23,329 bases of DNA from Amoebophrya sp. AT5.2 (GCA_005223375.1 RXOD01004370.1:1-23329); one strand, 5' to 3'; positions 10,124-17,930 are shown, counted from the stretch's first letter. Numbers and translations: made by a program. Notes: a model not told the origin generated them from the letters alone.

Positions 10124-10678
10124 TCATACCATAGCATTGGAAGTGAGGTCAAATATCAACGGCCAGTTTGCGTGCTGAGCGATCTTCAGCAAAACCAGCC
10201 GTAGAAACCTAAAAATTGCCGTCTGCGTACGACAAATAAACTCCGCTCCCGCGCAACATCTTTTCCATCTTGACCGCTGTCGTATCGATATCGAATCGTA
10301 TCTTGACCAGCACGATGCTGCAGTTGCAAGTGAAGACGAACTGAGCAGATGGAAGATCCATAAATCTGATTCTGAATCATCCTGCGAGGTGATCATGATC
10401 CTGATCCAAGCGATGCCTTCACGGAACTGTTCGGGCGATATCTTCTGCGGATCAGCAAGGCGCGCATGTTTTTCAAGAAGATGCCATACGCACTGCATCG
10501 ACCTCTGAACTGGAAAGGAAGGACGGGCTGCGATTGATTCTGAACATGAGAAGGAGGAGTGCCTCGGGAAGCTCGAGAAAACCGTTTTTCCGGATTCTGT
10601 GGGGAAGGGCGCGCTGTCCCTGCTCGCGGGCGAAGAACCGACGGCCACCGCCACGTCGTGCTCGCCATCGTCTTTCAT
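10124..10678 (-). CDS. Open frame upstream of ABCF, doubtful gene
   Basis: 184 codons from ATG to TGA. The middle (about residues 60-100, including LLEKHARLADPQKISPEQF) is helix-like and has fair codon use. The start overlaps a repeat shared with 13512-13547; there the two copies differ mostly by amino-acid-changing substitutions, which argues against coding in that part. I do not recognise a family. Its position just upstream of the ABCF ATG suggests a separate small gene or non-coding sequence. Confidence 0.18.
   Translation of the reverse strand: MKDDGEHDVAVAVGSSPASRDSAPFPTESGKTVFSSFPRHSSFSCSESIAARPSFPVQRSMQCVWHLLEKHARLADPQKISPEQFREGIAWIRIMITSQDDSESDLWIFHLLSSSSLATAASCWSRYDSISIRQRSRWKRCCAGAEFICRTQTAIFRFLRLVLLKIAQHANWPLIFDLTSNAMV
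10535..10648. repeat. Dispersed short repeats, copy A (two blocks)
   Basis: GATTCTGAAC..GAAGGAGGAGTG (10535-10561) recurs at 13861-13886, and a 36-bp block ending GAACCGACGGCCAC (10613-10648) recurs at 13512-13547. The two blocks are in opposite order in the second location, so they are not one simple collinear duplication. Confidence 0.6.
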
Positions 10679-10790
10679 GGATGACTTCTACGTATGTACG
10701 TGCATGCCGCGCGCTCGCCTTCTTCTTCTTGTTCGGCCGACTCGTCAATCATATGACATCCCTGCCGGGCTCGTTCTCGTCTTCTTCTTG

Positions 10791-10968
10791 GCCGACTCAA
10801 TTCAAATAAAATCGGTCCCACGTTGATTTGGAAACGCGCCGGCAGCAATCGCAATATTATTTCGAAGCCGCGCCCGCGCGGGCGCGTGTACTGCCGTACG
10901 CATGATTTGCTGGCAGCGACTTTTGCCTCCTCGTGCCCGTGCGCGATATTGATCATGATATTGCCCCT
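10791..10968. repeat. Diverged direct repeat, copy A
   Basis: This block starts GCCGACTCAATT, contains CGGTCCCACGTTGA and TTGGAAACGC, and continues through TCGAAGCC to the GATATTG region. It aligns with 13936-14087 in the same orientation. Copy A carries the extra GC palindrome at 10869-10886. No coding potential is evident. Confidence 0.65.
10869..10886. repeat. Perfect 18-bp GC palindrome
   Basis: CGCGCCCGCGCGGGCGCG is its own reverse complement. The homologous block at 13936-14087 lacks it, so it arose or was lost after the duplication. It could be a strong hairpin or a GC-box-like binding site. Confidence 0.6.
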
Positions 10969-10975
10969 CGGTATT

Positions 10976-11181
10976 TTTAATAAAACGTTAAAGAATGGCC
11001 CCAGAAAGCAAGAAAAACTTATAAGAATGGCCCCAGACACCACGACTTCCGGTCTTGAGAGTAGGGCTTTTCGCTCTGCGCGCGGAGCACCAAAAATTTT
11101 TGGACTAGGAGCATGCCCAGGGCTCCGTGCTTTGTTGAGTTTTCAACTTCAGTTGCAATTTTTTCGAAATTTCAGTTGCAG
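10976..11181. other. Upstream region of the plus-strand gene, with a short near-repeat
   Basis: AAGAATGGCCCCAGA occurs twice, about 40 bp apart (near 10992 and 11032). The second copy could give a plus-strand start (MAPDTTTS) whose possible donor after TCCG would be phase 1, as the mini-exon at 11182 needs, but the donor GTCTTG is weak. No firm gene is called here. Confidence 0.25.
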
Positions 11182-11211
11182 GTCCCACTTGCTCTGACAC
11201 CCGGCAAGTTC
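11131..11211 (+). repeat. Direct repeat copy 1: intron end plus mini-exon
   Basis: About 81 bp from TTTGTTGAGTTTTCAA through TCGAAATTTCAGTTGCAG and the mini-exon to GGCAAGTTC. It recurs at 11589-11665 with a diverged centre. From TCGAAATTTCAG to GGCAAGTTC the two copies are identical. Confidence 0.85.
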
Positions 11212-11730
11212 TTCACAGGTCACCACCCAGAGCCCGACGAAATTACTTAATCGAATGACATAGATCGACCTCGATTCTCGCAAAAAATCGGCTCAGGTAT
11301 ACGCGGGAGTGCTACGGCTACACGCAGCCCGGAGATGTGTACGATCCCGAATCTCTTGAAATGTCCACCAACCTGTCCGACAAGTGCAAGATGGTGACGA
11401 AGGAGTGCCACGCCGCCGAGGTGCTCTACTTCGCTGAGTGCGATCATTATTCTCTGCAGCAGGCAGCGGGGACCCCGAAAACAACGGCTGCCACCTACCC
11501 GGCGACATTCGGTGCGTGCGATGCATACTGTGGTCGGGGATAGGGCTCGGGAGCTGGCTGATTGAGGGGGGGTGCCTGCCGGAGAGGATTTGTTGAGTTT
11601 TCAAAATTTGTATTTTTTCGAAATTTCAGTTGCAGGTCCCACTTGCTCTGACACCCGGCAAGTTCGTTCCTCCCAGTACAACGAACTCATCGGCGGGGTG
11701 CGGCATTTTCATTCCCTTTATTTCAGCTAG
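11182..11730 (+). CDS. 3' part of a plus-strand Cys-rich gene with repeated exon modules
   Basis: Proposed exons: 11182-11218, 11297-11511, 11636-11730 (stop TAG), with introns of 78 and 124 bp, both GT-AG. The mini-exon encodes PTCSDTRQVLH. The middle exon is a 72-residue Cys-rich stretch (RECYGYTQPGDVYDPES, then DKCKMVTKECHAA and FAECDHYS). The third exon repeats PTCSDTRQV and then reads ELIGGVRHFHSLYFS to the stop. Phases agree throughout: the mini-exon enters in phase 1 and leaves in phase 2; the middle exon leaves in phase 1, exactly what the repeated mini-exon needs. Codons in the middle exon are G/C-ending, and the tail is kept with synonymous changes at about 15975-16015. The 5' end is not found, so it may be a fragment. 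Family unknown. It is convergent with CSD gene 1 and runs against the other genes. Confidence 0.45.
11589..11665 (+). repeat. Direct repeat copy 2: intron end plus mini-exon
   Basis: Second copy of the element at 11131-11211, about 458 bp downstream, enclosing the Cys-rich exon between the two. Its acceptor TTTCAGTTGCAG and the first nine codons of the mini-exon match copy 1; after that the exon continues into a different tail and a stop. Confidence 0.85.
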
Positions 11731-12012
11731 AGCTACGTATGTATTTGTATTTTTTCCAAATTTCGGCGCGACATCCACTCACTGGAATAGAGATAATCTG
11801 CATTTATTCATCAAAGATCTGACTTCCCTCGACGAACCCTCCCTCTTCGAAAAGTTCATCTTGCTCCCTCTGTCTTAGAACAGACAAAAGCTCCACCATG
11901 CGCCCCTCGTCACCGTGACATCGCGTGGAAGCTTTTAGCAGACACAGGATTGGTTTCTTTTTGGATGGCAAGTTGAGGTTCTCCAATTACAGACGACGAG
12001 TCTCCAGTACGT

Positions 12013-12125
12013 AGAAGAGCCCTGCTGTCGCGGAAAAACTAAAATGCAGATGTCATCAGTCAGTCAACGGAAGGTGAATCTACGGCAAGCGGGCGCCGGT
12101 TCGCTGTTCCCTCAGCAGCCTTGAA
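12013..12125. other. Highly conserved non-coding block in the 3' flank of CSD gene 1
   Basis: From AGAAGAGCCCTGCTGTCGCG to CAGCAGCCTTGAATG this stretch differs from 16339-16450 at about six positions by eye (near 95% identity), clearly more similar than the sequence on either side. It lies about 490 bp beyond the CSD stop and holds no shared open frame. It may be a 3' UTR or regulatory element or a small RNA; function unknown. Confidence 0.5.
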
Positions 12126-12577
12126 TGAAATTCAGCAAGACTAAGGCACTACGAACCAGCATCATCACCACACCGCGCTTCAATAATTATTCGATTTGAC
12201 ATTTATTTGAACTGAATCGAATATGTCGTTCCCTGATAGATAAGCAGCACAGATCAGCTCCCTAGTCTAGCTCTAGCGGCCTTGTTGAAAACTGCATGAC
12301 TGCAGTACAGCCTACATGAACTTCCAAAACAACTTCCTCCACTCTATATTTTCCTCCACATCAACTACCCAAAGTCAATCTGCCCTCATTGATTCTCGTA
12401 TCACTTGCTTCAATGAAACAAATGAATCTCTTCGTCATTCAATTTTCAGCCAATTCAATCTCCTTGTAAGTGCCCATCAGTTGTGTAGTACAATATGAAC
12501 CAGCGCGGTCCCTAACCACCTCATTTTTACCATTCAATGTGTACTCCAAAATTGCATGCGCGTCGCAAGTACGCCAT

Positions 12578-12610
12578 TTACCAGTAACCGCCGCCGCCAC
12601 CTTAGCTCTT
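12578..12610 (-). pseudogene. Relic of the CSD Gly-rich tail after a premature stop
   Basis: Immediately after the TGA of CSD gene 1 the same frame reads K-S-stop-G-G-G-G-G-Y-W-stop. This matches the intact ending GYGGGGYW of CSD gene 2, so the tail was once translated and is now cut off by two in-frame stops (TGA at 12611-12613, TAA at 12602-12604). Confidence 0.8.
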
Positions 12611-13351
12611 TCACTCTGCATTCCCCTTGCTCGGCTCCTGGCCGTCACCGCGGCCGACGACGTTGGCGGCAGACGACTTCTGCTTGCGGTCATCCCAGAC
12701 GGTGTCGAAGGTAACGGTCTCGCCCTCGTTCAAGCACTTGTAGCCGTCAGCCGAAATGGCGGAGAAGTGCACGAAGACGTCCTCGCCACCAGCTTCCGGG
12801 GTGATGAACCCGAACCCCTTCTCGGAGTTGAAGAACTTGACGGTTCCCTGCTGAGAAATCTTGTTGGAGGTGGTGGAAAAGTATGTCGGATCCATCTCGC
12901 TCGTGGCACCTGAACAGGTTTAAAGTACTTTGGTGAAATATACCGAACAAGTTGTAGAAGTACAAACATGAGCTGGCCAGCGCCCTTCGGCAATCAAATT
13001 TGCTACCTTTACCTAGACTCAGAAATTTGAGATGCTGATCAACAAAAATCATTGACTTCTACCACCGGTCTCCACTGTGCTGGCGGTGGTGCTGAAGAGC
13101 CGCTCTCTACTGCTGGGTACCAGCTGTAGTATCCGGCCTGCTTCTCGATGTATCTGTATGTTCGTCGCGCTTCCTCCGAGCGCTTCCGTGAGTGACGATA
13201 ATGATCTGCCCGATCCTCCTCGGAGCCCCGCCGACAACCGCGGCATCTCTCCGCCCACACCAGGTGACGACCGTACGACGTGCGACCTAGCAGCCGCAAG
13301 GCCACGCTGGAACAGCGCCCGCGATGAGGAGAAAGGCGTCCGAAGCGTCAT
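12611..13351 (-). CDS. Cold-shock-domain protein with captured mitochondrial presequence (CSD gene 1); two exons
   Basis: Model: exon 1 13351-13063, intron 13062-12910 (GT-AG, phase 1), exon 2 12909-12611; 195 residues. Exon 1 (96 codons plus one base, the same length as in the DNL gene) encodes the presequence [18 protein letters not shown], ending near [11 protein letters not shown]. Exon 2 starts [16 protein letters not shown] and runs into the cold-shock domain, with RNP1 KGFGFI (127-132) and RNP2 VFVHF. Cold-shock domains bind single-stranded RNA or DNA and act as chaperones or translation regulators; here the N-terminus predicts a mitochondrial location. Residue Ile114 (ATT) sits where CSD genes 2 and 3 have their start ATG. 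The Lys/Gly tail is lost by a premature TGA. Donor and acceptor match those of the DNL intron (G|GTAGAA; TGTTCAG). The upstream flank is also DNL-derived, so expression may follow that gene. Confidence 0.82.
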
Positions 13352-13469
13352 TGTGTTCCGATTTCCACTAGAGAGTGAGTTCGAGAGGACGAGGAAGCAA
13401 ATTAACTTTAACAGTTCGGTTCTGTATAAATCCTTTGATGTTAAAAAGTACCAATGAATACAACGATAC
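12870..13469 (-). repeat. Segmental duplication copy B: DNL-derived promoter, presequence exon and intron fused to a CSD gene
   Basis: Copy of 1160-1793. The junction with the CSD unit falls at GGTGG (about 12868-12873), a short match present in both parents: the CSD gene 2 leader reads TTGTTGGGTGG and the DNL exon 2 reads GTGGTGGAAAAG (plus-strand readings). The far end is marked by the identical 16-mer ATGAATACAACGATAC (13454-13469). Small indels occur in the intron and the flank. Confidence 0.85.
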
Positions 13470-13511
13470 CCGTCCCTCGCGCCGCGATGATTTGAACACA
13501 GCCGAGGGCCC

Positions 13512-13886
13512 GCTGCCCCTGTTCACGGGCGAGGAACCGACGGCCACGTGCGCGAACCGGCAAAAGAACGACGACCGCAAAGCAGAGTTGAGAGCTACTA
13601 GTATTAAATTTCACGGATAGAGAAATCGGATCGAAGAAACTGCGCCCAATATTTTGAGCGGATTGCAACGGTGGACAAGAGAAGTCATGTATGGCGAGAA
13701 AAATCAACATTATATTGTAAGTGGCCGAGCAGAGCGGGAACCTTGACGAGGAAACGCAATTTCTAGTGCTAGGAACTACACCTAATGTAGCGTGTGATAA
13801 TAAACAATTTTAGAAATTACTGGTTCGAAGCAGCTGCTAGCAGAGGGAAAGCCTGCGTTTGATTCTGAACACCAGAAGGAGGAGTG
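13512..13886. repeat. Dispersed short repeats, copy B (two blocks)
   Basis: Blocks at 13512-13547 and 13861-13886 match 10613-10648 and 10535-10561. They are about 310 bp apart and in reversed order relative to copy A, which suggests separate insertions or a rearrangement. Confidence 0.6.
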
Positions 13887-13935
13887 ACGACCTCGCTCGC
13901 GCAGCGATTCTTTGCCCACAGACACGACAGCCGTA

Positions 13936-14087
13936 GCCGACTCAATTTAATATTAATAGACAGCGGTCCCACGTTGAATTGGAAACGCAACGGCCGCAAT
14001 CGTAAGTAATTCGAAGCCACGGGGGTACAGCCGTGCGCATTTGCTGGCTGGGACCTGTGCCTCGTCCTGCGGGTTATTGATAATATT
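13936..14087. repeat. Diverged direct repeat, copy B
   Basis: Matches 10791-10968 in the same orientation. Shared anchors are GCCGACTCAATT, CGGTCCCACGTTGA, TTGGAAACGC, TCGAAGCC and ATTTGCTGGC. It lacks the 18-bp GC palindrome of copy A. Confidence 0.65.
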
Positions 14088-14709
14088 CACTTTCACCCTC
14101 GTTTATTTGAGTAGTTCTTCGTCTCAACACGCACCATTCCATGGCCACCGAAGACCTCGCCGTTCCCATGTGATGAGGAACAAGCGCGCGAGACGAACGC
14201 GAAGCCAAGCGTGATGGAAATGCATTTGCATCGCGACTCCAGGCGAACGAAGCAGCTAAATATTGCCCCCCTTTCCCTCTCATCCTCATACAATTCGGGA
14301 GACGGGCGGCACGCAACAGGGAGCACGAAGCCAGTGCCTGCGCCGGTACGTCACTGTGCCCGTACCTCCGACGTGGTTCGCTTCTCCATTATATATACAT
14401 TGGCGCAGCCTGCTCTTGCTGCGGGCGCATGCGTCTCTGACCGGATACAGATTCGGGGCCACGCGCTTACTTGTTGGCCGTTCTAGTCTCCGTCACGCTC
14501 CAGCCCCAACCGAGTCCATCCTCTCCACCCTGTAGTGTACCCATTCGACTTCTCTAAGTAATATTTTGTCCTCTTCATTTTACATTCCGGACGGCGCGCC
14601 TCCGTCCTTTGCCCAAAGGGGCGCTTAACCCATGCGCGTCCGGTCCCAAATATGAACCCCCTGACAAAAAATATGCCGCCCAGGGGCATTCGTTGCAGAA
14701 ACCCCAGCC

Positions 14710-15510
14710 CTACAGCCCCCCAACTCTTGTCGCCTCAGGTTCCCCGCATTGTCCTGACCCCAAACCCTCAGGTTCCGCGCATTGTCCTGACCCCAAACCG
14801 TCCTCGCCGTGTGGTGCTGAATCAGGACCAGCAAGCCCAGAAACTGGGAACAAGCACAGACAGGGCAGAGAAGTAGTGGGGAAAAAAGTTCTTGAAGCGC
14901 CTTCATCGGCTCGTGCGCGATCAGCCGCGCTGCGTGCGCCGGAAAAGAACTCGCAGGGCAATTCTCGGGGGCCCTCTTGTTCCTTCTCCACGCCGTCTGC
15001 GTAAATAGAGAGGGCTTCCCACTGCCTCAATTGTGCTGGTGCGAAGGCCATTGCGTCGAAAGCGATCCGGCAAATGACCGCCACGTACGACTGCGGGCGC
15101 ATGTTTCGGGAATCGCGTGCGACAGCGTCACACCGCCTTTCGTCCACGACAAATATCCAGTTCCTTGCTTCGAGTTCGAACTCGAGGATAACAGCTTTAC
15201 TCCAGATCTCGTTGACGTGGTCCAGGTCCACCAGGTCCATCAAGTGGTAGTCCTGCCTCGGAAACAAACAGCCGAGGCCGAGGCGCCTCTCTCCTCATCT
15301 TCCCGGTAAGCCGCGGTCTTATTAAGCGAAAATGTAGTTCTATCGCCACCTCGTACCGCGTACAAGCAGTGGGGGCGAAGAGGGTGGCACAAGTGACCGT
15401 AGCGAAAAACGGTAGTGCCGCTGCGTGCTTCGTCGCTCTCCCTGCGCGATGCGTCTCGATTCGTCGCAGCAGTCAAAAGCAAAATCACGACCACCGAAGG
15501 GCGCTGACAT
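14710..15510 (-). CDS. Hypothetical protein, two-exon model with C-terminal 11-residue repeats
   Basis: Proposed exons: 15510-15364 and 15252-14710, intron 15363-15253 (GT-AG, phase 0) with the pyrimidine-rich acceptor CTGTTTGTTTCCGAGGCAG; 229 residues. Exon 2 is well supported by G/C-ending codons through about 120 residues (DYHLMDLVDLDHVNEIWSK, later YVAVICRIAFDAMAFAPAQL) and predicts a mixed alpha/beta domain that I do not recognise. Exon 1 starts MSAPFGGRDFAFDCCDE and is less certain; a good donor at about 15562 (GTAAGT) hints at an alternative first exon. The C-terminus carries two tandem copies of GLGSGQC(A/G)EPE from a 33-bp DNA repeat and may be non-coding drift if another intron removes it. 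It lies between CSD genes 1 and 2, same strand. Confidence 0.4.
14733..14798. repeat. Two tandem copies of a 33-bp unit
   Basis: Units at 14733-14765 and 14766-14798 begin CCTCAGGTTCC and end GACCCCAAAC; they differ at one base (CCCGC against CGCGC). The 33-bp period keeps the frame on both strands. Confidence 0.9.
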
Positions 15511-15869
15511 CGCCGCCACCCGACAATCCGCCGTTCCCGAGGGCGGCGTTGCGTACTTACAGGCGAGTGACCACGCCCGAGTGTGGGTCGCTCGAGAAGT
15601 GGCCGCTGCGACACGGTACCCACGCAGACGAGGTGGCGATAGAAGACATGATGATAAAAAAAACCTATAGTATACACATTCTCTACACACAGATTGCGAA
15701 TTCAATACTGGCGAACAACTACGTCGGCGGGCGCAAGTACGAACGTTTTAATAAGTGACACCGGAGCACCTCCTCAACAGCATGGATTTGTAAGTAGCAC
15801 TTCAATTCCTGGTGTCTGCCCTCACTACACAACATATGATTTGTTATGAGATTTGTTTCAGCAGGGATC
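15511..15869. other. Gap upstream of the hypothetical two-exon gene
   Basis: Open frames exist on both strands between 15425 and 15705 but disagree with each other and have no recognised domain. A donor-like CGCCT|GTAAGTACG on the minus strand at about 15562 could end an upstream exon of the gene at 14710-15510, but its phase does not fit the exon at 15252. Confidence 0.3.
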
Positions 15870-16016
15870 CGTGCTCCGAGCTTTTAACCAAAGCTCTCTG
15901 TCAGTTTTTCCACCTCTCACTACATTAGACCCCAGGCAAGTCCTCTCTCACTTGATTTCACCCCAGGCAAGTCCAGCTCATTGGCGGAGTGTGGTATTTT
16001 CATTCCCATTTCAGCA
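15870..16016 (+). pseudogene. Collapsed copy of the plus-strand Cys-rich gene 3' end
   Basis: AGGGATCCGTGCT matches AGGGCTCCGTGCT near 11119. Two copies of ACCCCAGGCAAGTCC (15929-15943 and 15960-15974) correspond to the two mini-exons (both read P-R-Q-V), and QLIGGVWYFHSHFS follows in frame with the second. The 215-bp Cys-rich exon that separates the mini-exons at 11297-11511 is missing here, and the acceptor context has decayed. Confidence 0.5.
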
Positions 16017-16338
16017 ATGTATTTCACTTTGCTGCGCGCGAGCATCCACTGCAATACACAGCAAAACCTGGCTCGGAATCCGCCGCAGCGGCCCCACCCT
16101 GTACAAGCGGTGGGGGTGATAAGCATAGAGAGAGACTTCTGCGTCCATTGAAAGATCTGGCTTCCCTCTGCACCTCCCTCTTCGAAAAGTCCATCTTGCT
16201 ATTAGAACAGACAAAAGGTCCACCATGCGCACGTCGTCACCGTGACATCGCGTGGAAGCTTTTAGCAGCCACGGCATTGATTTTTTTTTTTTGGATGGCA
16301 AGTTGAGGTTCTCCACTTTCAGACGACGATTCCCGATT

Positions 16339-16450
16339 AGAAGAGCCCTGCTGTCGCGGAAAAACTAAAATGCAGAAGTCATCAGTCAGTCAACGAAAGG
16401 TAAATCTACGGCGAGCGGGCGCCAGTTCGCTGTTCCCTCAGCATCCTTGA
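16339..16450. other. Highly conserved non-coding block in the 3' flank of CSD gene 2
   Basis: Partner of 12013-12125, differing at about six positions by eye. It lies about 390 bp beyond the CSD gene 2 stop. On the minus strand it contains TGACTGACTGATGA, but no matched snoRNA structure could be confirmed in both copies. Confidence 0.5.
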
Positions 16451-16840
16451 ATGTAATTTCGCAAGACTAAGGCACTACGAACCAGCAGCTGCAACACCAG
16501 AAATGATTCGAATATGTCGCTCCCTGAAAAGCACCACATATCAGCTCCATAGTTTAGCGGCCTTGTTGAAAACTGCACAACTACAGTACACCGTAGTACA
16601 CGAACTTCCAAAGCAACTTCCTGCTCTATCTTTTCCTCCACATCAACTACCCAAAGTCAATCTGCCCTCATTGTCGTATCACTTCAATGAAATGAATCTC
16701 TTCGTCATTCAATTTTCAGCCGATTCGATCTCCTTGTAGAGTACCCCTCAGTTGTGTAGTGCAATATGAACCAGCGTCCCTAACCACCTCATTTTACCAT
16801 TGTGTAGTCCAAACTTGCATACGCGTCGCAAGTACGCCAT

Positions 16841-17116
16841 TTACCAGTAGCCGCCGCCACCATAGCCCTTTCCCTTTCCCTTCCCCTTGCTCGGCTGACC
16901 GTCGCCACGGCCGACGACGTTGGCGGCGGAGGACTTCTGCTTGCGGTCATCCCAGACGGTGTCGAAGGAGACGGTCTCGCCCTCGTTCAGGGACTTGTAG
17001 CCGTCGGACGCGATGGCGGAGAAGTGCACGAACACGTCCTCGCCACCAGCTTCCGGGGTGATGAACCCGAACCCCTTCTCGGAGTTGAAGAACTTGACGG
17101 TTCCCTGCTGAGACAT
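16841..17116 (-). CDS. Cold-shock-domain protein, CSD gene 2
   Basis: 91 residues from ATG ([15 protein letters not shown]) to TAA, no intron in the coding part. RNP1 KGFGFI (14-19) and RNP2 VFVHF (28-32) mark a full cold-shock fold up to about residue 70, followed by a short tail [16 protein letters not shown] that fits the Gly-rich RNA-binding tails of eukaryotic CSD proteins. Upstream in-frame codons lack an ATG, so this start is preferred; the leader reads AACCACCCAACAAG. Likely role: RNA chaperone or translational control in the cytosol or nucleus. It is the closest relative of CSD gene 1 in the window and shares more than 1 kb of 3' flank with it. Confidence 0.92.
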   Translation of the reverse strand: MSQQGTVKFFNSEKGFGFITPEAGGEDVFVHFSAIASDGYKSLNEGETVSFDTVWDDRKQKSSAANVVGRGDGQPSKGKGKGKGYGGGGYW

Positions 17117-17124
17117 CTTGTTGG

Positions 17125-17930
17125 GTGGTTCTTGTGCAACACGGCAAATGTATCTGACGTACGAGTACAACGAACTAGTCGGACAGATCCCTGAGAGGCG
17201 TTTGACGAATCGATGGTCGTGTTAAGTAGTGCTGATGTGTCTACTTCTATTTCGGCTTTTTTTTTCAGCTTCTCTACAGAGACGTCCTTGGATCCACCTT
17301 CCATGAGAAGTGCAACCGACTTTGGAGGTTCTGATCGTGGAAGAAATTCGGATCGGTTCTGAGCGCTGGATAAGGATCACGCGATGACTCTAGATCGGAA
17401 TCAAGACGTCGCAAGCAGGGAATCCATGATCTACTATACTGTCAGCACTTACTTTCTTATACTGTGCAGCCGGCACAGATCCGCTTCGATCGGAAGCAGT
17501 GACGAGCAGTGATGCACATGCATTCAATGATTGATTCCTCATATCGACGGGTCCTGAAAAATCAAGGGAGACTAAGGGCATCGAGAACAACGTATCTGTA
17601 CTTCATTCACAGAAAATAAACGTAGAGTCATGGCACAGTCACCATTCGACTTCAGCGAAAATCCATCACGTAGTTGCGTGGCAACTACTTCAACTCGACC
17701 ACGTTCCTCAATTCCATTGAAAAAATGTCCTCCCCATTCAATTCCTTTTCCTTCGTAGCTAGTATGGCAATGTGCTTCTGGTGTATGTGTATCGTCCAGG
17801 ATGTCATTGTCGCATGAAGTAGTAGCTAGCTCAACCTCAACAACACCCTCGCCGCGCTAATTTCGTTCTCGAACATCCGAAGATCACAGTGCTGTACTTT
17901 TACCATCCTCTTCCTGCTCGGCACTTCCAC
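17125..17930. other. Gap between CSD genes 2 and 3, no supported gene
   Basis: About 0.8 kb. A minus frame starting at an ATG at 17304 (MEGGSKDVSVEKLKKKAE) is open for about 38 codons before running out of register with CSD gene 2; no splice path joining it to that gene was found. The rest is AT-rich, without the 3' flank that CSD genes 1 and 2 share. Confidence 0.4.

Larger units (their letters stand above)
11655..12869. repeat. CSD tandem-duplication unit, copy 1
   Basis: Aligns with 15960-17124 in the same order: the LIGGV..FHS tail of the plus-strand gene, a shared stretch around TGACATCGCGTGGAAGC, the highly conserved block at 12013-12120, further AT-rich flank, and the CSD coding region up to the codon before the ancestral start. 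Identity varies along the unit, with many small indels. At 12869-12875 it gives way to the DNL-derived segment. Confidence 0.85.
13470..14709. other. Intergenic stretch with dispersed repeats, no supported gene
   Basis: Contains the repeat blocks at 13512-13547, 13861-13886 and 13936-14087. Between 14093 and 14330 a minus frame has moderately coding-like codons (for example RLESRCKCISITLGF), but no domain, clear start or splice sites were found, so it is not called. Confidence 0.4.
15960..17124. repeat. CSD tandem-duplication unit, copy 2
   Basis: Partner of 11655-12869. It runs through the LIGGV tail, the conserved block at 16339-16450, and CSD gene 2 up to its leader. Beyond 17124 the sequence no longer matches CSD gene 1, because that gene carries the DNL-derived segment instead. 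Confidence 0.85.

Noticed and set aside
11804..11986. Minus frame starting ENLNLPSKKK, seemingly conserved at 16190-16310 and ankyrin-like (LLKASTRCHGD, then RMV, then LLSVL)
   Set aside because: There is no ATG, a stop sits directly before it in copy 1, the two copies go out of frame after LLSVL, and the differences are mostly amino-acid-changing. It looks like conserved flank rather than a gene.
16339..16450. C/D-box snoRNA candidate on the minus strand (TGATGA followed about 60 nt later by CTGA)
   Set aside because: The would-be D box reads CTGT in the other copy and no terminal stem was found, so the match is probably chance.
16987..17304. ATG frame MEGGSKDVSVEKLKKK as an N-terminal extension of CSD gene 2
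   Set aside because: It is out of frame with the cold-shock domain, and the only donor-acceptor pair that could correct it would leave an intron of about 30 nt.
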